From positions 2,523,497-2,587,496 of the forward strand of contig CM043964.1 in assembly GCA_014529385.2 (NCBI GenBank): a stretch of 64,000 nucleotides of DNA, read 5' to 3'. This DNA comes from Adiantum capillus-veneris (taxonomy: Eukaryota > Streptophyta > Polypodiopsida > Polypodiales > Pteridaceae). Under the pieces are notes generated by a model. That model worked only from the letters and a program-made list of their open reading frames with translations. It was not told the origin of the DNA and did not search any database. Positions 1 through 11,071 of this stretch are shown here, one piece after another (positions within the stretch are counted from its first letter, which is position 1; the number at the start of each line of letters is the position of its first letter). The position numbers and the translations under genes are program-made.

Positions 1-939
1 AAGAGTTACTCTGAGAATTCAATCAAAACTGTCGGATGCACAGTTTTACATATACAGATTAACCAGTATGTGTATCCTCATATGTTTTACGTGGTTGAAG
101 ACCAAGCTACACAACATCCATTATTGCTAGGACAACCATGGCAGAAGCAATACAATGCAATGATTGACTGGAGTTCTAAATCAGTGCTTATCAAATACGA
201 AGGTGAAAGTCAATCAGTTAAGTTCACCAAAGGAGAAGAGCCAACTCCAAAAGACGAATCCAAAGACAAAGGTAAACAACAACCAGAGAAAAAGAAGAAG
301 CAATGGCAACCAAAAGTTTCTATACAACCGGATTACTCTTCGACGAGGAATTCTCAACAGTGAATAAGGAAGACAAGCAATAATATAACAGCTCAACCTT
401 GGGAAAAAACGGAGTCAAAGTTGGTATGGAGACCAAAAAAGGTTGTGCCAGAGAACACAAAGGTGGAAAACAGAGTCTTCAATACCAGACAACAGAGTGA
501 TTCCAGACAATCAAGGACAGTGAAACAGATCTGGATTCCAAAGAAGTTCATGACGGCACAAAGCTATAGCAAGCAAATTTGGATCCCAAAGATTTATAAA
601 CAGGAACTCCCTTCAGTACAATCAACGGAAACTCCTAGGTATTTCAAGTCGAGGAAATCAACACAAAGAACAAAGCAGGTTTGGGTCGCACAGAGTTTGT
701 GGCGAGCACAAGTGAAGCGGAAGCAGATTTGGATTGTAAAAAAGAACAACAAAGTAAAGAAGAATCCATGTACTGATTCTACTACCGAAGTGCCAAAACC
801 AACCCAAAACCCGACCACCAATCCTTCAATCAAACAAAGAGCAGCTTTATTGGAAAGACTGTTGTATCATCGCTCTACAATTGCATTGGCAACTTATGAC
901 CAAAACAACTACAATGCTTCGTCCACAGACACTTCATAG
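1..939 (+). pseudogene. Gypsy-1 polyprotein C-terminus: second retropepsin-like domain plus W-repeat tail
   Basis: The frame is open from base 1 except for a TGA at 361-363; Gypsy-2 has TGG (Trp) at that place, so this is one G-to-A nonsense change. The first 60 or so residues are the C-terminal half of a retropepsin fold, ending in the flap-to-core signature LLLGQPW. A lysine/glutamine-rich linker follows. The tail repeats a short motif, KQ[IV]W[IV]xK, at about 530-546, 572-590, 676-690 and 721-741, with a related VWRPKK at 424-441. In Gypsy-2 the same region lies directly after the integrase C-terminal domain. The catalytic DSGA is upstream of the window in this copy and is seen only in Gypsy-2. 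Function of the W-repeat tail is unknown. Confidence 0.8.
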
Positions 940-960
940 TCGTCCGGGAGGACTCAGACT

Positions 961-974
961 AGGAGGGGGGGAGG
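961..974 (+). other. Internal polypurine tract (Gypsy-1)
   Basis: A G-rich purine run lies just after the stop codon of the polyprotein, followed by the direct repeat GGTATACAGGTATACAGG. The run is kept in Gypsy-2 (22518-22531, minus). It resembles the 3' polypurine tract at 7072-7083, so it could act as a second plus-strand primer. That role is inferred from composition and conservation only. Confidence 0.5.
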
Positions 975-2583
975 TATACAGGTATACAGGAGTTACAAAG
1001 CAGCTACAAGCGCCAAAAACAAAGAAAAACAAAAATTATATTACAAGGGCAGTGTCTTACATGATTTTGCAATTTTTATGTTTGATTGCGGATATTGATA
1101 ATATTTATGCCCTTATATACCTTGTTTTGCAACAAGAAGAGATTAAATGATGAATTTGGGTCTCTAGACGTGTAAATATCACTAAATAAGAGTGTTTTTG
1201 GAGCTAAAAAGTGGAAAAAAGTGGTAATCCAAGTCCAGAAATCACAAATAATTGTATATTCATATACACCGAGTTACCAGCTATTTATTGTGTATGTTTG
1301 GAATTTTTTGGCTTCAATTTGGTATTTTTCTTTATTTTTTATGATTTTCTTAATAAAAGTAAAAGAAAAATAAAAAAGCAGGTGAAACGAGATCAGAAAA
1401 AACAAAAGAATAGATGGTGATGATCCTAATGACAAGAGCAACCCATGGTAAAAATTGAGTACAATTCGGGAAAAGTTGCGGAAAGCCCGAAATGATAGAA
1501 TTTTGGCAAAGTGGACAGATTTCTCAGAAACAGGTCAAACGGAGTCCAAATTGAGAAATTTCAAATCCTAAAGTGCATTTCACGACGAGATGGGAGCACA
1601 TGTCAAATTTGGTAACAAGTGATCCGGGAAGTCCGAAGTTAAGTATTTTTCACTTCACTTTCAAGCTCATTTCCACTATTACCTTCTTGGAGAGAGCAAA
1701 GAGCACACAGGAGCATCCAACCTTCTACAGCCTTCTACGACTGCTACGAGAGCTCAGAGGACACCAGACATGAGAGGTAGACTCGTTGCCATAAGCTTTT
1801 GATGCTTATCATTAACTTTTGTCGCGAAAACTTACCAAAACCAAGAAACAAGAGCAGACGGGGAATGCGGTAGAATGCTAGGTAGTGGCACAACCGCCTA
1901 ACCAAACCTTGCAAGAACTTATAGGTGGGTTACCCTAGTATAGAAGATGGGTTTCTAACACTCAAAGCTCGAGAAAGAACGACTGGAAAAACCCTAGGTC
2001 AACAGAGCCTGCAAGAGGCAAACAGGAAAAAGTTGTCGAAACGACACAAAACTTCTCAGGAAGCTTAACAACATCGAGGGCAATGCAACCATGGAGTATC
2101 TCCAGGTTTGGACCACCAAAAGTAGGTCGGAACAACCGATTCGGCTGCGGACACACAAAGCGTCATTTTGGCATAACGGCTGAAATTGACGACCGAATGA
2201 AATGAAACTTCACAAGCAGCTTCAAATATACATGGATGACTTATGTTTGCAAGCAAAACCCAAAAGAAAGCTGATTCACTTACCGATGGTGAAAAAGACG
2301 CTTTCGGGCAACCAAAGGAGAAAGATGGAGAACGGGAAGCCAAAGTCAAGTTCAACCAAATAGATGGCTTCACAACATATCCAATGAGCTGGAAATGCAA
2401 CTCTCGAGAAGAAAAGTTGAAGAAATTCAACTCCAAGGCAAAAAGACGACTTCGGAGACTGAAATGCCTATAAGGGGGCTTTTTAGCTAAACTGATGACT
2501 TTTTAAGTTGAAAACTAGTTAGCAGGGCTTAGGGCACTAGCACAAAGCATTCTTTGCACAAAAAGACCAACATTTCAAGAAAA

Positions 2584-3592
2584 GACATCATACGCGTATG
2601 ATGTCTCACAGCATGAATTTCACATCCATTTCAACATTTGAGTGCATAGCCTCATTCCACATGTTAATCACATCCTATGAACCAAGTATCATGAGAATTG
2701 GAGTTAGAAAACCCAAGGAAAACCAAAAAGACGCAAAGTAGGCCATAAAATTGATTTTTGGTCCTAATTTTGTCAAAATAACTCCAAACTCATTGAAACT
2801 TTGTAGGATTGTTGATTAACACATCTACAAGCTATCTGGAACCAAAAAGCACCATTTTGACACAAAAGACATCATACGCGTATGATGTCTATTTGCACTT
2901 ACAGAGCCAAAACTGCTCATTTGTCATCATACATCCATTATATATATCTAATACATGCTACATATGAAATTTGGAACCATTTGGTCAAGAGGATCACCCC
3001 ATTAGCCCAATTGAGGGAAAATCCTTCACCTAAAGCCTATTTTTGGCCCAAATCCAACATACTCAAGTCCAAACCAAGATTTGAGTAGATATAGTCCTTC
3101 ACTAGTACATGGGGAGTCCACAGAACCAATCCCATGCAAAATTGATGAAAAAGACATCATACGCGTATGATGTCTCCAGAGCCATTTTTAGCCCAAAATC
3201 TATCCAAACTTCATAAATCCACTGAATAAGCCTATCTAAAGCCAAATCCAAGCTTATAGAGAAATTTGGTCCAAAAATACACTAAAGACATCATACGTGT
3301 ATGATGTCTCACTATGTGATTTTGCCACCTCAGGGCTTCAACCACCAAACAGAAGTGATCTACATGCCATTTGAAAGTGAACCACCAAGTTTTATCCAAT
3401 TTGGATCATAAAATCCAAATCCCTTTCAAAATTTTGCCAAGAGCCAGAACTGGACTAAACTGGCCAAAACTTGACCAATTGGGATCCAAACTCAAATCCA
3501 AGCATATGATACTCATGTATACACTATCAGCTACAAGCACAACCAATATGAAGTCATTTTGACACAAAAGACATCATACGCGTATGATGTCT
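2584..3592 (+). repeat. Array of five 24-bp palindromes in Gypsy-1 (283/285/134/283 bp spacing)
   Basis: Copies start at 2584, 2867, 3152, 3286 and 3569. Each is a perfect inverted repeat of the half-site AGACATCATACG, with the MluI-type core ACGCGT, except the copy at 3286, whose centre is ACGTGT (one C-to-T change). Sequence between copies is much less alike, but sites often share flanks such as a run of A before and TCTC[CA] after. The array therefore looks like a degenerate tandem repeat of about 283 bp whose palindromes stayed constant. Confidence 0.9.
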
Positions 3593-3758
3593 CCAGCATG
3601 ATTTTGAGCCCATTTTGCATATTTTTTCACCTACCTTGCATCCTTAGGCCCTGAATAGCTCATGTTTCAATTTTCAAGTCATTTGGATAGTTAAAAGCTT
3701 CATTTCAGCTTTCAGTACTAAAAAGACGCTAACTTCTGAAATTGGAGTTACAGGATCC

Positions 3759-6700
3759 ATGGATTCCGCCAAGTTATCGGCAACGAAGAGAAAAAGACCG
3801 ACAATCAAAGATGCTCTTGCAGAAGCGGAACCCTTTGACATTCCAGCAGAAACCCTCAAGCCAACCAAAACTTGGGTGGGGGAAGCAGTATTGGAGAAAG
3901 AGGGAATAAAGATCTACCAGGGGACTTTTAGAGATCCTCAAGGGCAAGCGGTGGATGTACCGATGATCCCACAGGAATTGGTAGATTATAGCAGGTCAGA
4001 AGACATCAACAGGTACCTGGAAAGGGCAGACTTGCACAGTTTCTTCACCTCGAGACCATCAGGTGTGGATACAAGAAGAGTGTACGAGTTGGCAACATCC
4101 ATTCAGAAGGATGGGAAAGCCACATTGACAGCCATGGACGGAGAGAAAGTAGAAGTACAGATCACTCCACAGCTCATTGCAGACGCATTGAAGCTGCACA
4201 ACAAAGGGAGCTCTGTCAGGGAAAGAAGGGAGGCCATAGAGGTCTATGGATCCAAGAAACAGAATGCAACCTATGGAGAAATGACGGACCAAAGAGCGGC
4301 AACCCTTTGCCGACTGTACAACCAGTTTCTCCATGTTTGCAGTAAAAGACCGTAAAAGTATATGACACTGCCCCATGCCATTGCGACCACCATCACATGG
4401 GCATTAAAGAGCAATATGCCAAAAGAGGTGAATTACGCTCAACACATCCACGATCAAGTAATTGCCATGCACAACGAGAAGCCAAAGTACATAGGAGGAG
4501 CGGAAATTCTGACAAGAATAGCTTATGAAGCTATTGGAGCTAGAGATCAGTGGCCAAAGGTTCCCTCCCAGAATGAGTGGCTTAGAGAAGCCGACGAGGA
4601 GGAAGAACAGCCCGAAGTATCCAAGAGGACGTCCACAAGAGCACGCCGGAAACTAGAAATAGTTTCAGAACGTGAAGAGGAGGTGGACGAGCCGCTTATG
4701 AAGAACGTAAAGAAGAAGGTTGCTCCCAAGCAAACCAAAAGTCAGAAAGTGGCAAGAATGGAAAGACTAGTGGAGCAGTTTAGAGCAGAAAGAGCTCTAA
4801 AGGGTGACTTTGAAGAAAAGTGGATGCCAGACCCCACCAAAGTCGGAACTAGCTCAGCCAGGCCCCATGTTGATCAATACGATCAATATATTAAAGCTTA
4901 TGAGGAGTCTGAGGCTATACTGGAGCAGCAACCTGTCGAGCCATACACTGAAGAGGAGGTACAGCTTTTAAAAGCTGAGCTGAAAAAGGACGACAAGGGA
5001 AAAGGGAAAGTAGATGAGTCTACTAAATCTCAAGAGAAAGACGGGCAAGCCGACAAGGGGAAAGCCAAGGAAGCTGAGGACAGATACCCCTCTATGACGG
5101 ATGTACCAAGCCCGAAGAAGACGAAAAATATCGTGGAAGAGACCACAATAGAGATGGACACAGATGATTTGGAAAAGCCGAAGGCCGAGACCAAAGAAAA
5201 GGAGATAGATCCAGTTCAGCAAAAGAGAATTGATTATGAGGATCTGGTAGCGATAGGATACACTGAAGCAGAGGCCCTTGAGGCAGTTTATGGGATCACC
5301 CTACAAAAACAAGATGATCGGAGAGGGACGGAGGAAAAAACAAAGAGTACAAAAGAAAGTGAAGATAAACTGGACGAACAGAACGTACTAGAAGAGCCGA
5401 AGCCAATGGAGGTGGTGGCAGAAAGAGCTTTAGAGTTGACAGATGAAGATGAAAAAGACATGCACATGGTGCATGAACTGCTAGGCAAGATCAAAGAAAG
5501 ATCCAGGGCAAAGGAAGTAGAGATTGAGACAGCCAAACAAAGGGAAGCAGAGTTGCAGAGGAAATTAGAGAATGCTATGACTGAATCTGAAAGTCATAAA
5601 GCATCACTCTATGATGCGGAAAACGAGAGAGACGGCTTAATACTCCAGCTAGCCGAGGCTTCAAGAGAGGTAACAAGTGCACAGGAAGCAAAGGAGCGGA
5701 TAGAAGATGAGTTGGAGGCATCCAAGGATGAGCTCATTGAGCTAAGGGAAAGAGTCGAGCTCCAAGAAAGAACAATCACTAGACTTAGGACTACCCCTAG
5801 AGCTAGCAGAGCAGGAACCGAACAAGAAGGAACTCTTGTACCAGCTTTAGAAGACCAGATCCGAAGCTTACAAAGAGAGCTAAGATTAGAGCAAGTGCAA
5901 AGGTTGCACATTGCAGAGGGATCACTGGCCGCAGAGGAGAGGCTCACATTAGAAAATCAAACACTATGGACAGAGAATGAGGCCCTCCACAAACAGCTCC
6001 AAGATCTACAAGAGCAACAAAGCAGAGAGACAAAGACACCACAAGAAGAATCAGGTGGAGCAGCCATAGAGCTACCAGAAACTGGAGAGGCAACCACAAT
6101 TGAAGATCCAGTCCCAGCTCACGAGGTGGCCTCGACTTCAGGAATCTCTGAAGAAGAAGAACAAAGCCTCCATGACCAAATAGAAAAGTCAGCAGAGGAG
6201 AGTGCCAAGGCGGAAATGGAATGGGAGAGGAGACTCCTCATCTCCATTAGACTTCAAGGATTAGACACAAAAGTGCTCCATGAAGAGTGGATGCAACCCA
6301 GCCTGCCTTTCCCTTTGATAAAATTTGAAGTGCTAAAGACGAAAAAGAGAATAGAGGAGGAGCAGTATGTCGCTCTTTACGAAGGTGACATCACAAAGGA
6401 GGAACCGTTAAAGAAGATAGTAGATTCACAACCTAGATGGAGGAAAGGTTGGCTGAACAAATACCCAGCCTACCTCATCTACTTGGTGGAGGCACCAAAG
6501 GAGATTCGCGAGAATGCAACCTTCTGCCCGGTGCCAAGAGTCAGAAACTGGAAAGAGCATGGCAAGATTGCAGAAAAGAAGCCAAATTGGCTTAATTATC
6601 CCAGGATACCAGGACCAAAGGCAGGAGAGAGAATAGGTAAAGCCTACATGGTGAAAACCCTAACGGGCACCATCAAGTTCTTTACTGGCTCTCCTGACCT

Positions 6701-7034
6701 TTTGTGTTAGATGCTCAAGAAAATCTGCAGGACTCTCTTAGCTTGCATTGAAGTGTTCGCGCCAGATAAAGCCACGACCTCGAGTCTACTATCGACGGCC
6801 GACACAGTGACTGATATGATATATGATCTTTCATTGCAGCCTTCTCCAAAAGTGTTGCACCTCCTATACCAAAGGATTATGTTTTTGCCTAGCTTCCACA
6901 TGCAAACATTCGAAGAAGCTTTCTACACCGGCTTTTTCACCCACGAAAGCAAAATATTCGGCCCAACCTTGACCATCGGCAACCTACGATACGAATCACA
7001 TTTGCAGATGCTCAAGACGACGGGACTTTATTGA
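3759..7034 (+). pseudogene. 1091-codon 3' ORF of Gypsy-1 (coiled-coil protein), two nonsense codons
   Basis: A single frame runs from ATG at 3759 to the stop at 7034, broken by TAA at 4353-4355 and TAG at 6708-6710. Gypsy-2 has CAA and CAG at these places, so both are C-to-T changes. Layout: basic N-terminus (about 1-40); a globular part (about 40-290) whose pattern recalls the putative plant transposon protein domain of Athila-like elements (inference); acidic and lysine-rich low complexity (about 290-490); a short UBA-like stretch with LVAIGYTEAEALEAVYG (about 490-515); a long coiled coil (about 565-790); and a conserved C-terminal domain (about 800-1091). No signal peptide or membrane segment is visible, so it is not an obvious envelope protein. 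It sits where Athila/Ogre-type elements carry an extra ORF, between pol and the 3' LTR. Function unknown. Confidence 0.8.
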
Positions 7035-7071
7035 CCAAGCATAAAAGTCATGTCAGGGACGACATGAACGC

Positions 7072-7083
7072 GGAGGGGGGGAG
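7072..7083 (+). other. 3' polypurine tract of Gypsy-1
   Basis: The purine run GGAGGGGGGGAG abuts the first base of the 3' LTR. This is the expected position for the primer of plus-strand DNA synthesis. The same sequence, inverted, abuts the 3' LTR of Gypsy-2 at 16419-16431. Confidence 0.9.
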
Positions 7084-8024
7084 TGTTGAGCCAGCAGAGG
7101 ATCACACCCACATTTTTGCTCATACTCATCATTTTTGTAACCATTGATTGTAATAAATGTCTTTTCGACATTGATTTTGATTGGAGCCATTCATTAAGTA
7201 ACGGGACTCAATTGAGTTTCCAGCTTGTAATTCCGAAGTAATTTCACTTGCTGATGTAATTAGTTAGAGATGTTCTCACCCCCAAGGCTGAGGTATATAA
7301 GCCAAAGTTTTGTAACCTAAAGGGAGAGTTTTTTATTAATCAAAGTGAGTTTTTGGAGCGTCGTGACTGTGTCTGAGAGAGAGAGAGAGAGAGAGAGAGT
7401 CTTATCTACTTGCTACGCGAGCTACGGAGCCGCCATTGGAGAAGCGACACTGCCATTGTGTTAACAACAGCGAGAGCTACGCACAGATACCAAGAGTGTG
7501 CGCTATCGGCTTCTATGTGTGGTAGTTCCTACGAGCTTCGGTGTGAGTTTTCTTCCAACTCGTGTGTCGGAATGGAGCGTGCAACATATCTATAGAACCA
7601 CAACGAGTAGAGCTACGCATTAGTACCATCGGGGTCAAGTTTTGGTCACCTGTATTTTTCGGCCTGTCTTCATACGCGTTTACCGCACGGAGTGATTATA
7701 GGTTGATTTTGCAGTTCAAGTCTTTAGGGTGTTGTTCTTACCTAGTGTATAGACTTCCCCTTGAGTTTGAGATCGATTCAATGATTCTAGATCCTGTTTC
7801 GTATAGCATTTGTTCGTAGTACAGATTTCAGTCACTTGCGTATTTTAGAACTTAGATTTGATTTCCTTAGTAGTGATTGTCATTAGAAGGTCGAGTAGGT
7901 GATTTGACACCCACCTAGTTGTTTCCATGCGCCTGCGGGTCAAGCTCCGTCCTCGTCTGACAAATTCTGTTGTTGGTTGAGTTCTCGCTATTTAGCTTCC
8001 GCTAGCAGCGTAACCGCCTTAACA
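7084..8024 (+). repeat. 3' LTR of Gypsy-1 (941 bp)
   Basis: The LTR starts TGTTGAGCC and ends CCTTAACA, with the short terminal inverted repeat TGTT/AACA. It matches both Gypsy-2 LTRs (15476-16418 and 35808-36747) end to end. It contains a TATA-like TATATAA at 7294-7300, a (GA)n run near 7377-7400, and AATAAATG near 7151. The open frame at 7562-7819 also appears in the other LTRs, but I do not treat it as a gene. Confidence 0.93.
7294..7300 (+). promoter_or_regulatory. TATA box of the Gypsy-1 LTR
   Basis: TATATAA lies about 210 bp into the LTR and is kept in both Gypsy-2 LTRs (16202-16208 and 36530-36536, minus). Its place fits the U3/R border, with transcription expected about 30 bp downstream. 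Assignment rests on motif and conservation. Confidence 0.65.
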
Positions 8025-8065
8025 CTCTGCAACCCTGATTCCAACAGGCTCATGCTACATGGAGC

Positions 8066-8121
<56 letters not shown>

Positions 8122-9124
8122 AAGAGAAGCAACACTATGAGGGTTTTATGTGAGAGAAGCAGCAAAAGAGGTCAAAATTGTATTTCGAGAGCTAGAAAAT
8201 GTTGTTTTGCTCATAGATTTCTCATTTGATGTCAAACTATGTAAACCAAGAGTCTTTATTAGGGTTTTGGCACGCTTTGGATGCGCTCGTGTAATCAAGT
8301 TTCTCAAATTTTGGATAGAATTCTGTACAAGTTTCAAGGTAGAAGGGATAAATTATTGCAACAAAGGGTTTTGTTGTGTTTTGTTGTGTTTTGTTTTATG
8401 ATTTTCTTAGGGACAGATAGGATGCGCAAATGAAAAATTTGCAACCTATAAGTGACACAACAAGATTCCACATGCTTATTTTCAAAAATATAAAACAAAA
8501 CATTGTTGAGTCTGGAAAGTGCCCCCGGCAAAAAAAACAAAAAAGCTTCTCAGATTTTGACTTGGCCAATAAGGCTTGACCTATAAGGTGGTATGGGTTT
8601 TTTCTCTGTGTTGGCTATACTCACAAATGTGAGTGGACTATGTGTATTAGCATAATAGCAAAAAAAAACTTACTACACCTCCATGTTCAACACGAGCCAT
8701 GGATGTCAAAAAGAGATAGACAATACAAGTTGGGAAAATTGGCACACTTATGATTCCATAGGCAGAGGGGCTTTTTACATGGAAGCCCATAAGTGCATAT
8801 AGGGTAACTTAACATCATAAACTTCAAAATAGATTAATCATCATAAACTTCAAACACCTTGGAAAGGACTCGGTCCATGTGAGCCACCCCGCAAGGGGTC
8901 TATCACCCCACCCTGAGATGCACACGACCCTAAACAAACCCATATAGTGCATAATTGTTGTGACATCAACAACAACATACAGAGACCTCAAAACCATCGT
9001 ATGACAATGCTCCCCTACAGCAGGCTATAGTGCAGTAGATGACAGTACTTTATGTGGCAAAATCTACACGGGGTTAGTTTTTAGATGCTAGGTTTATGAA
9101 AGTTGGGAAATTTTGGTTATAGCA
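8025..9124. other. Intergenic remnant: (GA)n tract and a probable LINE 3' end
   Basis: After the LTR comes a (GA)n/(GAAA)n microsatellite at 8068-8127. No supported gene follows. At 8619-8634 the hairpin ACTCACAAATGTGAGT is followed by an A-rich run near 8661-8669. The same arrangement closes the LINE fragment at 11037-11071, so this is probably another LINE 3' end on the plus strand. The rest is unrecognised. Confidence 0.45.
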
Positions 9125-9960
9125 TGATTTTCATGTTTTTCACAATATGTGAGAGACTATATTAATAAGAGAAAACCATAACATCAGCACCATGCTCAAT
9201 TAGAGCTATGGCCACTTACATTCCAAAGGAAATTGATGATCATAAGTAAACCCAACCTCGCAAACATCAAGTTGTCATAGGACCTAATGGTAAGAGTTAC
9301 CCAATTCCACTCGTCAGAGGTCTTGATTTTTCCAATCCCAAAAAATAGTTTCCCTGCTATCTTGGATAATCTCTACATAGCTGGCTACTAAGAGATCCTG
9401 GATGAACACTTGGCCATTCCTGGCCTTCCAAATATGGTGGAAGAAGTAGAATCTAACGACCTGAGTACATATCAAAATCGGTTGGCTCTTTATCCCTTTC
9501 CCTCCAAGGAGTAGATCATTCTTATAAACCCCAATCTTTTACGTACTTTGGATCCATTTGCACACCTTACCTTACAGGCCTCTAACCCCAGGGCACTCTG
9601 AGAATAAGTGGGTCAGGTCCTCCCTACCAGTTTTGCAGCCCGAACACCTATCGGAGCCGATACCTCAAGCTAAGATCATAGTTTTAAGCATGTGTAGAAA
9701 AATAGTAGGTGATTTTGGAGTTTCTTTTGAACACTAACCTGCCTATAAATTAAGGCCTACTACCATTTGTAAATATCACATTGAGAGTGAGTGGTTGCAA
9801 AAACACGTGTAACCTTAAGAAGTAATAAATAAAGGAATACAGCTAGGGCCTTAACATTTGAGGGCCAATACTCCATCATATCCTTCAGGGCCTTCTTGAG
9901 AACCCGAGGTGGTCTAACTTCAGACTAGGGGGCATCATTGGAGAGCTGGTGGGAAAGTGC
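9125..9960 (-). mobile_element. LINE 3' fragment, minus strand
   Basis: Read on the minus strand, 9340-9650 encodes pieces of the C-terminal zinc-binding (zf-RVT) region of plant LINE ORF2: a Cys/His cluster with HLFSECPG, then FYFFHHIWKARNGQVF. Frames are broken by stops. A small hairpin (TCACATATTGTGA on the minus strand, 9140-9152) precedes a short A-run, as in the neighbouring plus-strand copy. It forms an inverted pair with 10160-11071. Confidence 0.6.
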
Positions 9961-10159
9961 AATAGATAAACAAGGGTATTGGAATGCGAGGAATTATCCA
10001 AATACTTCCAGAACTCGATCTCGCATTGGTCCCCTTGGCTGTCTAAAGTTGTTGGTGTTATCTTGAACCTTTATTGAAGAGAAACTGCAAGAAGGTTGAA
10101 CAATAAAGGAATCCAATAGTTGATCCACTTCTAGGATGGAAATAGCAAGTGTTGAAAAT

Positions 10160-11071
10160 CCTTGGACCAAGTGGCTACCCAGTTTCAACTCAATGGCACT
10201 AAGAAGCTACTCGTCAACAAATCTATCAAAGGCTTGGACAATATTCTGATGCCGATCTATGAATCTACTTTTCAGTGGAAAGCTTGGAAATGGCCCATGA
10301 GTAGCCAATTCTTTAAACCTCATACCAAGAGCATTTATCAAGCATTAAATTCATGAGGCTGATCAGTTTGCCCCTTTGAACAAGCAATGGAAGAAACAAT
10401 GGTCGGAATCTCGATGGGTTGAGGTCACAAAGAACATTTGGAATACACAGTGGCTTCATTTTATGAAAGTATTTCTATGGAAGGTATTGTGGGGGGTCCT
10501 GACGACAGGCATCAAGATTCATGCACATGGTATCGGACCCGATAGATTCTCAGGGTGTAGATTGGCTAGCAAAGACCTCGCCCACCTCTTTATGCAATGC
10601 CCGGCTATTAGAGGTCTAGCAGGAAAGATATGAAAATGGATACAAAGAACATGGAAGATAGGGTTGTTCAAGAAAGATGTGTGCCTTGGTGGGAAATAGT
10701 TTTGAATTTTTGTACTTCTAATCTATACTCAAATTGTTAGAGAATATTTCTTCAATAATAACTGGAGGGCCAGGAATTGTTGTCTTTGATAGAGACTTCT
10801 CTATGGCTAGCTTCTCAAAGATTGTACAAGAAAGTAAGGAAATTATTTATGTGGTAGGTAAAAGGCAGGACTCAGATGATTGGCTTTGGGTGACCCTCAC
10901 CATCCGGTCAAGCCTTGATGGGTAAAGGATCGGTCTTTTGGGAATAGTGCTAGGTACTTGTAAACTTCTTTTCCTCAAGGCCTAGCTTGAGCTTGAGGCT
11001 ATTTTGTATATTTCCTGGTGACATTATAATACAATCACTCACAATTGTGAGTTTTGCAAAAACAAAAAAAA
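10160..11071 (+). mobile_element. LINE 3' fragment, plus strand
   Basis: The piece 10300-10633 reads as the end of a LINE ORF2. It has KSIYQALNS, then a segment with FLWKVLWGVLTTGIKIH, a Cys pair and HLFMQCPA, typical of the zf-RVT domain after plant L1 reverse transcriptases. Past 10633 the homology continues through stop codons (FFNNNWRARN). It ends near the hairpin ACTCACAATTGTGAGT (11037-11052) and an A-rich tail at 11056-11071. The RT itself is absent. Confidence 0.65.

Larger units (their letters stand above)
940..3758 (+). other. Non-coding spacer of Gypsy-1 between the two ORFs
   Basis: No convincing ORF is present: the short frames are not kept open as coding sequence in Gypsy-2. 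The spacer is homologous along its length to 19744-22552 of Gypsy-2 (inverted). It holds the internal polypurine tract at its start and the palindrome array at 2584-3592. The last stretch before 3759 may be the leader of the downstream ORF, which would need a spliced or internally initiated RNA; no splice sites can be assigned with confidence. Confidence 0.6.
1..8024 (+). mobile_element. Gypsy-1: 3' part of a Ty3/Gypsy-type LTR retrotransposon
   Basis: The window opens inside this element. In order it shows the tail of a polyprotein with a retropepsin-like domain (1-939), an internal polypurine tract, a 2.8 kb non-coding spacer with five copies of a 24-bp palindrome, a 1091-codon ORF (3759-7034), a polypurine tract and a 941-bp 3' LTR beginning TGTTGAGCC and ending CCTTAACA. 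The order and nearly all the sequence repeat in inverted orientation in Gypsy-2 (15476-23011), which fixes the family and borders. The 5' LTR, gag and any RT lie outside the window, so its TSD cannot be checked; the 5 bp after the LTR are CTCTG. Both ORFs carry in-frame nonsense codons, so this copy is inactive. Confidence 0.9.

Noticed and set aside
2065-2436. 123-codon minus-strand frame in the Gypsy-1 spacer
   Set aside because: Its counterpart in Gypsy-2 is not kept as one open frame and no domain is seen.
2584-3592. Palindromic repeats as a CRISPR array
   Set aside because: The spacing is 125-288 bp, spacers are alike between elements, and the host is a plant retrotransposon.
3759-7034. 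Accessory ORF as an envelope gene
   Set aside because: No signal peptide, no transmembrane helix and no cysteine pattern; long coiled coil and acidic linkers instead.
7562-7819. 85-residue frame open in all three Gypsy LTRs (also 15681-15947 and 36013-36270, minus)
   Set aside because: The LTRs are near-identical copies, so shared openness is expected. The product shows no domain, and the frame crosses the likely R/U5 region.
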